A DNA stretch of 64,000 nt. Origin: Botryosphaeria dothidea. Its lineage: Eukaryota; Ascomycota; Dothideomycetes; Botryosphaeriales; Botryosphaeriaceae. Position numbers and translations under genes: made by a program. Location: assembly GCA_011503125.2 (NCBI GenBank), contig WWBZ02000051.1:806001-870000 (forward strand), written 5' to 3'. Under the pieces are notes generated by a model. The model was not told where the DNA came from. It did not search any database and worked only from the letters and a program-made list of their open reading frames with translations. Below, in pieces: positions 1 to 12,054 of this stretch. Positions within the stretch are counted from its first letter, which is position 1. Every line of letters begins with the position of its first letter.

Positions 1-1970
1 ACAATGCTCGGGGTGCGCTGAAGGACAGAAGGGTCAAGAGTAAGGAGTGTCTCAGCTGCGAGCTTTTCGGGATTGACGATATTGCGCACGTTCTGCTGCA
101 GCGACATGTCGACGGATGATCTGCATCGTTTGCGGCCCTTGGCCACTTCCTCAGAGCTAGTATTAGGCGAGACGTCATGGCTCTGCTGGAAGGGGACCGG
201 AGTGGGCTCCGAAGCGTCATTGATATGGAAGCTCTCGAAATCCGGCGACGAAATAGATTCGCTAGGAACAATGGTCGGAATGCTCTCGGCACCCTCCTTT
301 TCCTTCTGCTGCACCGGGTAGGGCAGGCCCGCATTGCGGCAAGTCGCCAATTTCGCCAATTTGGCGTTCGGCGCCCAAGCAACAGACGAGACCGAAGAAA
401 TAGAAGAGGCACGGGAAGAGCGAGAAGAATTGTCCGAAACCATCGAATCCGGAGAAGACGACGAAGAAGTCGTCGAGGCCGCGAGCGAAGGTCGTCGACC
501 AGAGAACTGGTAAGCTTCCAAGCCGTTGAAGCGAGGAGTCGGTGTCCATTGGTCAAGGGTACACCGGGCAGACATCATGGTTTGATGTTGAGCCATGGCG
601 GCACACATCGATGGGCGCCTCGATCCCATGGAGGCTACACTCGCTGCAGGAGTGTTGCTCACAGTAGATTGAGGAGTCATTTGCGGCGTGGGGAGCGGTC
701 CCAGACGGGACAGCAATGGCGCCGGCGGTGTCATATCCACCGTAGGCTCAAGGCAGAAGGGAGTAGCCTTCGAGCGGGAAGCTGGCATGCTTTCCTGAAT
801 CCACGACTCACGCATCGGCGATGCAGTAGCCTGGGGCGGAGGCGGGGTCAGACGCTTTGGAATGCAGAGCTGCACAGAATTCCTTCGGATGAGGTCGAAA
901 GTATCAAGCTCAGGGGTGAGCATGGGGATCAGAGTCTTCCAGTCAGTCATTCCAAAGTGAAGCTGAGGTGCACCGGGCGAAGGTGGAGGCTGGGACGAGG
1001 GCGCTGCCCGGAGGACAATCGCCTGCCACCGCTCGAAAATGGGGTCGGTGATATGAAGCTTCCAGTTCACGGCCTTGAGGAAAGCCATTTCATTCGTGTT
1101 GATCTCACTGACCTTGAGGCCAGAAATCTTGCTCCATGCCCTAGCGGAGTAGTTGCGATCCTGCAAATACTTTGACGCAAGGATCAATGCGGCGAGGAAC
1201 ATGCGCCTGCCGCACTGCAGTGCACGGACCGACTGATCTTCGGGTTGCTCCATAGTGAAGTCTAACTTCGGCACGTGTGCCTTGATCAGGATCAAATAAT
1301 AGAGAGCAACCTGGAGAGTTGAATAGCTGGTCCGCGACCGACGGAGGGTCTCCTGAATGAAGGTCCGGAGAGGAAGAACTCCACGTCCAGAAATCCGTTC
1401 ATTGGGGCAAGTCGGCACGGACAGGGGCCAAATAACCTCAACCATTTGAGTGGCAGAGTCTTGACGGGGGAGTCACCTTAGCGTACGGTCGAGGGGACGT
1501 TGGAGGCGGCGGGAGGGCTTACCGACAAGGCTGTCAACGAACTTGACAGTGCGCTCGCTTTGGCGAACCAGGGCGGGAGGCGCACGGCAGTTGGCAGCAG
1601 TGGGACATCTGCGGGGGTTCTGGCGCATCTCTGCGGGAACAGGAACCTCGATTGACCTCAAGGAAGGGAGGGAGCTTTGGCTCTCGCACCACCTGGAGAT
1701 CTGGGAGCGGGAAATTCCTCCATTTGGAGCAACAGGCTCGGCCGTAGCCGGGCATCCGTTGGGACGGACCGGAGCCGCACCTTGGGCACGGGCCCATGAG
1801 TCGTCTGAATCCCAACCTCTTTGCCCAGAGCTGGAAGCCGAGGATTGGGAGGACTGAGAAGCGGCATCTAAAGAGAATACCGACGAAGTAGAAGAGGAGG
1901 CGGAGGATGAAACGGAGGATCCGTATGGATGTGAGACATCTTGACTTGGGAATGCAAAGTCGCAACCCAT
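1..1970 (-). CDS. PHO85-type cyclin (Pcl5/Clg1-like), 3' end beyond window
   Basis: This is a regulatory cyclin for a Pho85-class cyclin-dependent kinase, acting in nutrient and cell-cycle signalling. Exon 1 is 1970-1523 and exon 2 runs from 1459 past the left edge; the 63-bp intron has a GTAAGC donor and a CAAG acceptor. Joining them restores FVDSLVDSATQMVEVIWPLS, which is typical of this cyclin family. The cyclin box lies at about residues 140-265, with FIQETLRRSRTSYSTLQVAL and the segment ILASKYLQDRNYSARAWSKI. The first 140 residues are Ser-rich and probably disordered. After the box a Pro/Ser-rich tail stays open for more than 350 codons to the edge, so at least 635 residues are visible and the stop is missing. 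The start is the first ATG of exon 1. Pcl5-like is the best subgroup guess; the PHO80-like family call is firmer than the subgroup. Confidence 0.85.
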
Positions 1971-4900
1971 GTTGAAAAGTTATGAACGCCTGGGTATACT
2001 AACCGAGATCCAGTATGAAAACCGAAGAGAGTGAGAAGCAGGTGCGCTTTTAGTGCGACTACTTTTGATTGAGGTGAAACCTGATAGGTCGAATGCTTTT
2101 GCGTGGTCGTGGGGTGACCCAGACAGATTAACCGATTAGAAGAACCAACGAAAACCCGCCCGTCGTATGACTTTGCAGATGACGGTAGTTCTCGGGTGCT
2201 TCTGCCTTTCAGGAATGGAAATTTAGATTCCAGTGATCCGAAGATTGCCAGAAGCTCGTGACAGCGCTAAATGGAGTTACGCTTTCAGTCCTTGCGGAGG
2301 TGGTGGAGCAAGTATGGAATCCGTTTTCGTTATCGTGAAGGGCAGAGAGCTGAGATGCGGGTTGTTTTGTGAGACGCAGTCGGCAGTCTAGCTTTGCGAC
2401 TGGAGCTTGCTGTCGGTGTAGAATGACCAACTGCTGCCCAGAGCTTCAGCCGTGAAGAAATCCTCCAGTCACCGTCAGCTGCAGATATCACCAAGACAAG
2501 ACCTCTTCCTTAAACCGTCGCAATGCACTTCGAGCGTGGTTCAGCGGTGCGGAGCAGGAGCTGTCGCAAAGCTGATGAAGACCGAATGAGAGCGGGATCT
2601 AGCAGCAGGAAGAATCCTCAATGACGAAGAAAGCCTTGTTGTCCGAACCGGAGGTGAAATCTGAGCGACTGATGACTGGAGTGCTGTTGTTTGACTTATG
2701 GTACATCGTGACTATTTCGAGTGTGGCGGCGGTGGTGGTTAGATGGTGACGGAAGCCACCATGCGCAGGCCAAGCGGCGTGGCCGTGCGCAGCAGAGCGG
2801 GAGAGGGTGAGCGGAGAGCGGAGTGAGATGCGCGATGCAGCTGGGTGATGTCGGCCGGAGCTTGGGGTTGTCGTCGGCGGAGCGCAGTCGGAGGCGAGCG
2901 AGCTAGGTAGGGCTGGGCGGCGACAGTCGGGCTGGGCGGCGATCGCGATCGAGTAAACGAGGCAAGGGCCGTGGGTGAGTTGGGTTGAGTGGAGGGTGGA
3001 GCAGTACTCAGTACGGGATGTAGAGGGTGGAAAAGGCAAGGGCTATTAAAGGAGGCAGCAGAGCGGAGATGAGTCGTAGGGAAGGCGACAACGCAGGCAG
3101 GACAGGTGGTCGGCGCGTTTGAGACAAGGCTGCTGACTGGAGAATAAAGGGTATTGGGGAGCAGACAGGTGGCCAAAGTCGAGATGGGGCCAAGTCTAAT
3201 CGCAGCGTCAGAAGACGTTGGTTTAGATGACGATCCAGTACGCGGTAGCCATGGTTGCTTGCTTGCTATGAGATGAGGGAAGAGGGTGGCGGGCTTTTGA
3301 TAGAAGGGAAGCCGGCGGCGGGAGAGTGTATGACTGTCTGGCTGGCCCTGCCCTGCCATCTCAGCGCGCGCACGGGCCGCAGGGCGCCCGCTGCCGCCCC
3401 CCAGCAGCGGCCGCGATGGCAAATACTGAGCTCTTTGGCTCGCGGCGCGGCATCACACGGGTGCAACAGCGCTGCGCTGCCTGCCTGGCCGCTTGGCCCT
3501 CTCGCCGTCGGCGTCTGGCCTGCGCATCGCCTCGCGCAGTCGGCCCAAGGTCCCAGCCAGGCACGCAGCAGTCGCCGTGAGTCCTGAGGCAGCGCTCGTC
3601 ACCGGCGCGCCTGGCCGGCTCCGGCTGCGACGAGGCCCTGCGCCCACTCGCCGGCCCTGCCCGACGCTGAGCGCTTGACTGGCAGCGACGCGTCTGTCTG
3701 CGCCTGCCCTGCGCGCCCCGGGCGCCCGCGCTTGTCGACAAAGAAGCGTGTTGTTTGCCATTACATCCACACGTCCCCGCCAGAGCCGTCACCGCTCCCG
3801 TCGCGCGCCCGTCGTCAGCCTGCGCGGCGGGCGGCTGGAGGCAATCTGAGACACGCACAGGGAGCTCGCGATCGAAGAGGGGAAGGCTGCAGTGGGTGAG
3901 CATCTCCACGCCGTTGGACCCGCGCAGCCAATGGCGGCCCCAGCGAAGGCGACACACCTAAGCCGTGCCACTCGCTGATTCGGCCTGCCTCGACAACTGC
4001 TGTCCCTCCAGACGCCTATGCCCCGTCCTCTAGCGCGCCACGCCTTGCGTGCTGCTAGCCGCACGAGGCCAAAGTGCCGGCCAGCTGCTGCAAAAGCTTG
4101 GGGTTGGGTTGGCCACCGCGTTGACTCACCCGCCTCGTCGCTCGCGCTGTTGTTGCTTCTGCGACGGTAGCAGCCTCACGGCCGTACGTCACGAAACGCC
4201 GTGGCCTCCATCGCAGGCAGCCTCCTCCGCGCCCGGGCGCGTGTGCACGGAGGCACTTTCCGCGCAGGGCATGGCGGAGCGGCGCGGGCTGCAAGAGTGG
4301 GCGTGCAGCACCAAGGCGGAGCTTTGTTGCAACAACGAGTGTCCTGAGAGCGATGACGGGCGATGACCTGCAGGCGCGGCATCCAAATCAGAATCCGTCA
4401 CGCTGAGCCACGAAATTGGCACGGATGCGGCGACAAAGACGACTAATTGCCACGCTTGCGGCAGCCGAACAAGCCCCGAGCAGGCGGCGGGTGAGTCAAG
4501 CGCTCAAAGGAAGAATTCGACGACAGGCAGCCGCGCCTGCTGCCTGCTGAGCACGAAGATATTTTCCTCCCACAAGCGCCCCCGGGCACAGCGCTCTCGC
4601 CACCACCCTGTTGATGCCACACCCAGCAGCTGAGTGGCTGCCGGTGCCTGGAACGGCTGCACTGACGGCGACGCTACGGCCACGGCCTCCAGCCCACAGT
4701 CACGCGCAATCTCTGCGAGGCGAGCTGAGGTCCAACTAGCCACGTTGGAGATCGCTGGGCCACGCGGAGCCCCATCCGGTCGGGTTTGCCAAAATGCGGT
4801 GATGGTGAAAGCGGTCAAGAATCCAGGTTTGCGCCCCGTGACTTGGGCCGCGGAACACTGGGGGGTACGAGTCCCTGGTCACGATGGAAGAGAAGACCCC

Positions 4901-7465
4901 ACATCAGCCTACCCAAGACGCACAGTCCGCCGTTGTTGCGCGCCCTCAGCTGCGCTGACTGTGCCTCGCTTGCTCGCCTCCGCTGACGTGCGAGAGTCGA
5001 CGCCGGCGGAATGGCGCTCCGCTTAGGTGCGGAGCGTGTCATCGCGATCCTCCTCCCCTCTCTGTTGCATGCAGGCATCCGCTCTGAAGGATCAGAAATG
5101 GAAGCTCGCCTAAAGTCAGCCCGGCTGCCTTCAGCCCGAGTCCCGCGTTGGTGCTGCTCATCATCGTGAGACTGACGCGCCAGCCTTCTCGAACGAACAA
5201 GCACTTTCTGGAAAATACTGGGTCCGTGTGCCTGTGGGGGAATGCGGCCCGGAGAAGGCAAGCACGACGTCGCCCTCGAATGTCTTGGCCCCCGTCACAG
5301 TGGACTCTGTTGCTCATCAGCCCGTTAGCCAGAGCCGTCGAGGTTTTGATAGTGTAGGGCGTTATTGAGTGGGCCTAGGTCTCATGCCGCCAGATTTTCG
5401 AGACCACTGGGCCAAACCCTTCAACACCACCGGCACTTGTGACCAGATCGATGACGTGGGTGAAACAAAGGCAGACAGATGTGCACGCCTCTGATGAATG
5501 TCTCTGAAATGAAAACCAAACGGCTATCTGAAGGGCGGCTAACAACGGTTGGGAGAACATTCATGCAAAATCGGCAACCAATTACCGTATTCCACCTCAG
5601 AACTTTTCCGGTCACATCGGGCACAGCTGAGAATGTGACCTGCCGATTCGGTGCAGATCCGGAATGGCAAATCTATGTGGCTTTTGCCTACTCGCCTCAA
5701 CCGCAGCACTCGAGCCCTGAAACCGCGCGTCAGAAGCATAATTGGTGGCTGCACCAACTGCCGCGTAATCTCTCACCTTCTAACGCTCGCTGATTCGCTC
5801 TGAACTTGATTTCGGTGGTCTTATTCAGAGCCCATAAAAATAAAGATTGTGCATCCGCAAGGCTATCTCTGGATCGCTTTCTGACTTGAGGCGCAGGCTG
5901 AACGGGATTGCTCCTTGCAAATTTTCGATATCCAGAACTATGAGAATTACATTCGAATAAATGACCTAGTGAGTTTAGAATCAGAAATTTTCTGCTCGTT
6001 TGACGTTGCTGTCCAAACGTCCGATCCGTCCAGTAGTCACGACATTCGTGGAGATCTAAAGCACTTCTACACTGTCTTTAACGGGAATAAGCTTTATAAT
6101 AAGGTCTTGTTTAGTTTTCGGTGGTATTTCTCTATCTGAAGTCTTTTTTTTGGATGCAGCTTAGGAATGGTATCACTAAGGGATGTCTTCCAAGAGCGCA
6201 GATAATGGTCTCACAGCAACCAGGAACAAGCCATCTACTTTTCATACCTAGAATTCATTCACGGTTGATCACATTTGGACGCAAGTTAGCGAACATTCTT
6301 CACATCTAGATTCTAACTTTGTTAACTGCTTCTGTGGACTGAAGTGATCTTTTTTTTTTACAATGTCCACAGCCGCCCAAGAGTGTAACTTGAGACGAAA
6401 GTTTCAGTCCTTCACAGTAGAGACATATAGACAGCCTAAAAAGCTTTATGTCCCTCTCTTGCCACGTTTTGCGATTTATTCTTGAATATACTTATCATGT
6501 AGATGGCGATGTGAGCAGAAGTCTGATTTTGAGCAACATATTGTTCAAAGTTCAAGGCGTACGGGAGTTTCTGCGACGAGAATTCCTATAACGAATGGCC
6601 AGGAATCGATGAGGCTTCACGGACTACTTTTTCTGGGGTGCTATATTTCTTGTTTAGGCCTATAGCAATAAATGTTTAATGAAATAATTTTCTTGCGTTC
6701 CAAAAAGAAATACCGCAGCAGATGATCTCCGAAACCAACTTGAAGAAGGTTCCCTATCTGCCGAAAATTCCCTTTCAATTCTCACCGGTGCTTAAGTGCG
6801 CCCCACTCGCGAGCCCTATACCGGCTACAAGGAACACTTTACCATGTGCCCAGCTTTGGTGGACCTTCGGATATTAAATCTCGTGCCCAATCCCAGGAAA
6901 CGCTCGCCCCAGGTGGGACTACTGGAGATCTCTGGAAGCCCACGTGTCCGTACATGCGCTTAGATGCCTGCCCACCACCCGGCGGATCATGCCGATAGAC
7001 TGGACCGGTGAAGGTGGAGATAACTATCCCCGTGATAGACTCTATGATGGGGCGCTAGTCCGAGCTGAGCTAGCGCTGGAGGGTGGACGACCAGGTAAAG
7101 ATTCACGCTTGACTCACCAGCGACAGTGGAGCAACACCGATTGTGTGTACAAGCGACAGATCAGTCTCGACATTCAGTATTCGGCATTTCGGTCATAGAA
7201 TTGGAGCCATGCCGGTATTAGAATGACGCTTCCCCGCGAAATCGGACCAACCTCCGCAGAGGATGCAACTGGCTAGCCCCATTCGGGCAATCCGGGGAAA
7301 GTGAGCAATCAGGCCTCACCAAAACAACATGCTGACAATCGCAATAACATCCGGTGTCGGGGGCTCAGTTTCACCATAAACACCATGTGCAATCCCGATT
7401 ATCCACCATCTAAAGTAATTCAGCCACAGGAGATCGTACAATCCCATTAAATTCTGCAAACCTAC
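1971..7465. other. 5.5-kb gene-free spacer with GC-rich and AT-rich blocks
   Basis: No open frame here has codon use, motifs or splice structure that I trust. Positions 3300-5000 are extremely GC- and CpG-rich (line 3361-3420 counts to 51 G+C of 60), which creates long meaningless open frames on both strands. Positions 5800-6760 are AT-rich (lines 6421-6540 count to 22-23 G+C of 60), with many stops and short A/T runs. The first 500 bp or so should contain the promoter and leader of the cyclin gene. I see no terminal repeats or transposase motif in the AT-rich part, but a decayed element cannot be excluded. Confidence 0.5.
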
Positions 7466-8467
7466 ATGTCTCGTATCCTTGTCCACCCTCGTCTGTTGCG
7501 CAAACACCTCACCATCAATAGCAATCCCACCTTTCTCCAACCCATCCGCACCATGGCCCACAGCAGCACCACCACCTTCACCCCCCGCAAAATCGCCTCC
7601 CTCATCCCGCCCGACTCGTGGGACAGCCACATGCATGTCACCGACCCCGCGTACCCTCTCTCCGCCACGGCCGCCTACGTGCCGACGCTGCACTCTCTCC
7701 CCTCGGCCCTCTCCTTCGAAGCGACCTACAACATCGCCAACATCGTCCTCGTCCAGCCCTCCATCTACGCCAACGACAACAGCTGCACCCTCGACGCCCT
7801 GCGCGCCGTCGGCCCCTCGCGCGGCCGCGCCGTCGTCGGCATCGACCCGCTCGCCCCGCCGCCGCCCTCCACCCTGCGCGCGTGGCACGCCCTCGGCGCG
7901 CGCGGCGTGCGCCTCAACCTCAAGAGCGTCGGCCGCGCCCCCGACGCCGCCGCGCTCACGCGCGAGCTCGCCGCGTACGCCGCCGCCATCCGGCCGCTCG
8001 GCACGTGGGTGCTGCAGGTCTACCTGGCGCTCGATGCCGTGCCGGTGCTCGAGGACGCGGTGGCCGAGCTGGCGGGCGTGAAGCTGTGCGTCGATCATTT
8101 CGGGCACCCGGCGCTGCCGAAGGAGCCCGTGCCGGAGGGGACCACGCCGGATCCGTATGAGTTGCCTGGGTTTGCGAGTTTGGTGCGGCTGCTGGAGGCT
8201 GGGAGCACGTGGGTCAAGGTGAGTGGGGCGTACCGGATCGAAGGGGACGAGAGGTTGCCGTGGATGGGGGCGATGGCGAGGGAGCTGTTGAGGGTGCGGG
8301 ATGGGTCGAGATGCGTTTTCGCGACGGATTGGCCGCACACGCGGTTCGAGAGCGTGGATGTGGAGCCGTTTGCGGAGAAGTGCGTGGAGTGGTGTGGAGG
8401 GGATGCGAGGAAAGTGGAGAGGCTGTTCAGGGGGAATGCGGAGGAGCTGTGGGATGTCAGACGGTAG
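7466..8467 (+). CDS. Amidohydrolase-2 family TIM-barrel hydrolase
   Basis: A single-exon, 333-residue enzyme of the amidohydrolase-2 family (relatives include 2-pyrone-4,6-dicarboxylate lactonase and other lactone or decarboxylating hydrolases). Visible motifs are DSHMHV at residues 53-58, the strand-1 metal-binding HxH; VDHFGHP near residue 210; WVKVSGAYR near 247; and FATDWPHT near 285, with the late catalytic Asp. Length suits the family. Two starts are possible. The ATG at 7466 gives an Arg-rich 29-residue leader that could be a mitochondrial presequence. The ATG at 7553 has the better context (caccATGg) and would give a cytosolic form. Codons are strongly GC-biased at third positions, which also produces a long antisense open frame. 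The substrate cannot be inferred. Confidence 0.88.
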   Translation: MSRILVHPRLLRKHLTINSNPTFLQPIRTMAHSSTTTFTPRKIASLIPPDSWDSHMHVTDPAYPLSATAAYVPTLHSLPSALSFEATYNIANIVLVQPSIYANDNSCTLDALRAVGPSRGRAVVGIDPLAPPPPSTLRAWHALGARGVRLNLKSVGRAPDAAALTRELAAYAAAIRPLGTWVLQVYLALDAVPVLEDAVAELAGVKLCVDHFGHPALPKEPVPEGTTPDPYELPGFASLVRLLEAGSTWVKVSGAYRIEGDERLPWMGAMARELLRVRDGSRCVFATDWPHTRFESVDVEPFAEKCVEWCGGDARKVERLFRGNAEELWDVRR

Positions 8468-9928
8468 TTGTTGGGAGGGATGGGGGGGGGGAGCGTGAAA
8501 GGGGGTGAGGTAACATGAGCTGCTATGTTCGCATGACGGGCTGCAGGAGTTCTGTCTGTGGGCAGGGAGAGAGGGCTCGATTGATGATGGAGGGGAGAAA
8601 GCTTGTGTAAGGCCGCGTGTTTGTGGTGGGTCGGTCAAAGTCTATGGTTACGACCTGCTGTCGCAAATGCCGACTGGCACCGGTCAAGATGTTAGTGCTG
8701 GTTGTGGCGGATGCTGTTATTGCTCTCTCTATGCACGATGAGTTGTTTGCCTGTGTCAGATAGATTCGGATTTAGGCAGTGTCGGGCAGACAGGCAGGAA
8801 AATGGGTAGCTTGGCAGCAGTAGGAGATCCGAAGGCTGATCCTTTGTGTGATCATGCACAAGATGAGTTCAAGCGTCTAGGAAAATGTCGGTCTTGGTGG
8901 CACGGCAGTAGGTAAGTTGATTGTACTGGCGTCTGCCGTAGCTATGGCATTGTTTCCGAGGAGAGGGATTCTGTCAATATAGCGAAGAGTGATTGGTTAG
9001 GGCATGAGAGTCGTGCATTGAAGTACTGTACGTTGATGTGAATCAGAGACATGCGCCCCCCTGCGATGAGGTTGGGAGATCATGGTTCTCCCGTGATATT
9101 GTCCCTTGCGTGGCCGGGGTCAACATATGTCTTGGGAAGCAGGAGATCGTGCGTCCATTACAGCAGCGTTCGGAATTCCCGAGCACATGGCCAAGACCAA
9201 TGGCAGCTATACGAAGCCCGTTACGGAGACAGTTTCCGTTCATGCTTGCCGAGAAATTGACGCAAGGACTGTGGAGTGCGAGAGAAATAGCTGAGGTCTG
9301 GGGATCGGGCGAGATACTGTTATGACGGTCGTCTACGACAGATGATAGCAAGACCACTCGTCGTCTTACCTAGCTACGAAGCACAAGATCAATGTGGCTG
9401 CGGTGTCTACGGTACGTGGACATGTTTGCTAACCCGGATTCACTCGAAGCCATCTCGTCACAAGAACGGCTACTTGATCCGGGTAGACATGCTCCTCCGG
9501 GGCGCACAAGACGGTCGTAGATCACACGTGGTTCTAATGACCGAACACTTTCCCGAGAGTAAGCAACACACGCAAGCATGCGAATCTGACTGTGAAGAAA
9601 CATACATCCAATTTGAGAGTCTATAGTATAAGCCACTCGACTATCTGTGCGCTTGTTTCAGCCCGGAATCAGCCACTCTGTAACCTCGTACACCACCAGG
9701 CTGCACATTCCCTCCGCGCATCGCCGGTCCCCCCGGCTGTGCGGGAGTGGACGATATCATCATAAGGAAACTTGCCATGTAAAGGCACAACCGCATTAGA
9801 AGCACACATGAAGATAGATAAGCAAAAGTAAAAAGACCGCCAAACAAAAGTGCAGACCGAGGGCGAGTGGGAAAGTGGTATATGAGACCCCGTGACCCAT
9901 GATTAACAAAATGTAAAAACTTGAAGGG
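8468..9928. other. Intergenic, nothing recognised
   Basis: About 1.5 kb between the 3' ends of the amidohydrolase gene (plus strand) and the PR-like gene (minus strand). Short frames at 9038-9640 overlap one another in several registers, show no motifs, and look like chance. Convergent 3' UTRs are expected here. Confidence 0.5.
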
Positions 9929-12054
9929 CTACTCCCGGTTCATGAGGAATGGGCACTCCAATGAGGATATCTTGCTCATCTCGAGGTGGGTCAGCCTCGC
10001 CTCCTCACTGTCCGGAGCAGCGGCGACACCCTCACCCGGCTCAGGGCTGACAGCCTTCTCCATGTCTTTCGGATGTGGGTGGACCTTGTGTGCGGGACAC
10101 TGCTGGAAGAAACCTTCGGTAGGTGAGGCCTGACTGCTTGCCTGACCTTGCTCAGAAGCGCTGGTGATGCTGGAAGAGTATGTGCTCCTGCGTGGTGTGG
10201 GTGGGTCGGAGGCAGGGGGCGTTACGGCCGTCCAGCTGCCAGCTTCCGAGCTTGCCGTTGAAGTTTCGTGGTCGATTTCGACGGCATCGTGGAACTTCTC
10301 AGGCTCACAGCCAGGTGCGGTATCGATGATGTCAGAGGCCTCGTGCCATTGCTCCAATTCATTGAGGCGGTCAAGCTCAGACTCTGCAGGTTGCGTCGGT
10401 GCGTATGCGGGCATCGCAGGTTGCTGCTGTTGCTCTGCTTGAGTTTGCTGGTCCGAGCGGCTTGACTCGATGGCATCTGTCAAAGATGCTTCGACAGGTT
10501 GCCGCATATTGCGTACAAAAGGGCATTGCAAAATAAGCTCAGGCTTAGGTTCCATCGTTGACTCAGATAGATTTTCATTGGCGTGGCCGTTTTCAACGTT
10601 CTTCGCATTCTCGCGTGAAACGCGCGGAAGATCGGCAGGACCGTCGGGAAGAGATTGCTGATCCAGAATTTTAGGTTCAACGTCTTGGATCTCAGGGGCG
10701 ATTTCGGTGCTGGGCACTTTGCTCTGGACGAATTCTTCGATCTTCGGATGCTGGACAGCATCGCTGTCCGTTGACTTGTAAGCAACCGGCTGAAGGATGT
10801 CGGTAGATTCGTCGGGCTGAGGTGACTTCTCAGGTGTTGCTGTCCTGTTGGCAGTACGAGTAGGGCTCACCCGCCTCGCTACCGGCTCCTTGTTGACAAT
10901 ACCCTGGGGGGCGATCTGGCGGAACATCTCCATGGGGTCAAACCAAGTCTCGACGCGACGAAGCCTGACCTTGTCGTCAACAGTGGCAACGGTGACACCC
11001 TGGATGTCGATCGAGCCTCCATGCGCCTTAGCGGTGACCTTCTCGCCCTTGCTATGCTGTTGTCAGCTAATATATCCATAGGGCAACATCGTTTTAGTGC
11101 TTACTCGTTAAAGCCAACATAATCATTCTTCATGGTTCCCCAGTGACGCCAGCGGAAAGACACATGAGGAGGGCCGGAGTAGACTTCGAGCACCTCCCAA
11201 GCAAAGGTGGGCATCATGCGCTTGAAGGTCTTGTGGCTGGAGGCGAAGTCGGAGTTCTCGGGGCTGTAGTACTCGTTGGGAGCAATGATAGCGTTGTAGG
11301 TGCCAACCTTGAGCATATGCTCCGCGCTCTGAGGAGGTTGGCCATTGATGGCGAAGGTGTAGTTGGAGGCATCAACGGTCCTCCAGTCCTCGAGGCGGGG
11401 CTTGAAGGACGCCTCGATCTCCCAGTTCTTGACCAGGTTCTCGACGAGCTGGATGAAGCTCCCGGCTTCATGGTTCATCTGCTTGGCTAATTTACTTGAT
11501 CAGCCCTGATTCACTTGACAAGGGGTTGTCATGCATGCAAGCTTGGACAGTAAGCAAGGAGGGGTGTTTGGTTTGAAGTGACACAAGGTCGACCGAATGG
11601 AGTGGGCATGAAAGTGAGCCGGGAAGTGTGTCTTGGAGCAAGCAGACATGGAGGGTAGGGGAGAGAGACGCGTGGAGATAGTCGTATGCAGCGGAGAATA
11701 CATGCGATGCAATGCAGCTCTCCTAACGTGCAGATTGCAGGAGGCGAAAAGCACAAAGACACGAGGTTCCCACGTGGCCAAGCAGAAACTGGACCGATCG
11801 ATCGTCTTTGTGATGCAAGGAGGGTAGTGATCTGACCCAAGGAAATGATGACATGTGCTCCCTCCCGGGTTGCGAGAGACGGGGCGGCACTTACTTTCGG
11901 CGTAGACCTTGCGGGTCTTGGAGTAGTCCGGGGGGCGGCCGTACCTCCACTTGACGCCCTCGTCCTTCAGGACGGCATTGGCGTCAGTGAGGTAGTCTGG
12001 CAGAGCGGCGGCCTCTGGCTCAGTGGGTGGAGTCTGGACGTCGGTAGCAGCCAT
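9929..12054 (-). CDS. Pathogen-related (PR-like) SnoaL/NTF2-fold protein with long disordered tail
   Basis: Exons are 12054-11895, 11486-11105 and 11051-9929, giving 554 residues; the introns are 408 and 53 bp. The first 230 residues match the plant 'pathogen-related protein' type: WRYGRPPDY, LVENLVKNWEIE, SSHKTFKRMMPTFAWEVLEV, VYSGPPHVSFRWRHWG and the late strand VRLRRVETWFDP. Both joins restore family continuity (YAES-TKQMNHE and VGFN-DKGEKV). The function of this family is not established; the fold suggests a small-molecule pocket. The remaining 320 residues are acidic, Ser/Pro/Gln-rich and probably disordered. This tail holds three Cys-Pro motifs, two of them near-identical (LQCPFVRNMR and, at the extreme C terminus, LECPFLMNRE). 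The first intron is unusually long for this window, so an extra small exon inside it is possible. Confidence 0.8.

Noticed and set aside
2599..5357. Many overlapping open frames in the GC-rich block
   Set aside because: They occur in all six registers at once, are Arg/Ala/Pro-rich, have no family motifs and arise because high GC removes stop codons.
7316..8638. 440-codon open frame antisense to the amidohydrolase gene
   Set aside because: Shadow of a GC3-biased coding region; it lacks motifs and is Arg/His/Gly-rich, while the sense frame has complete catalytic motifs.
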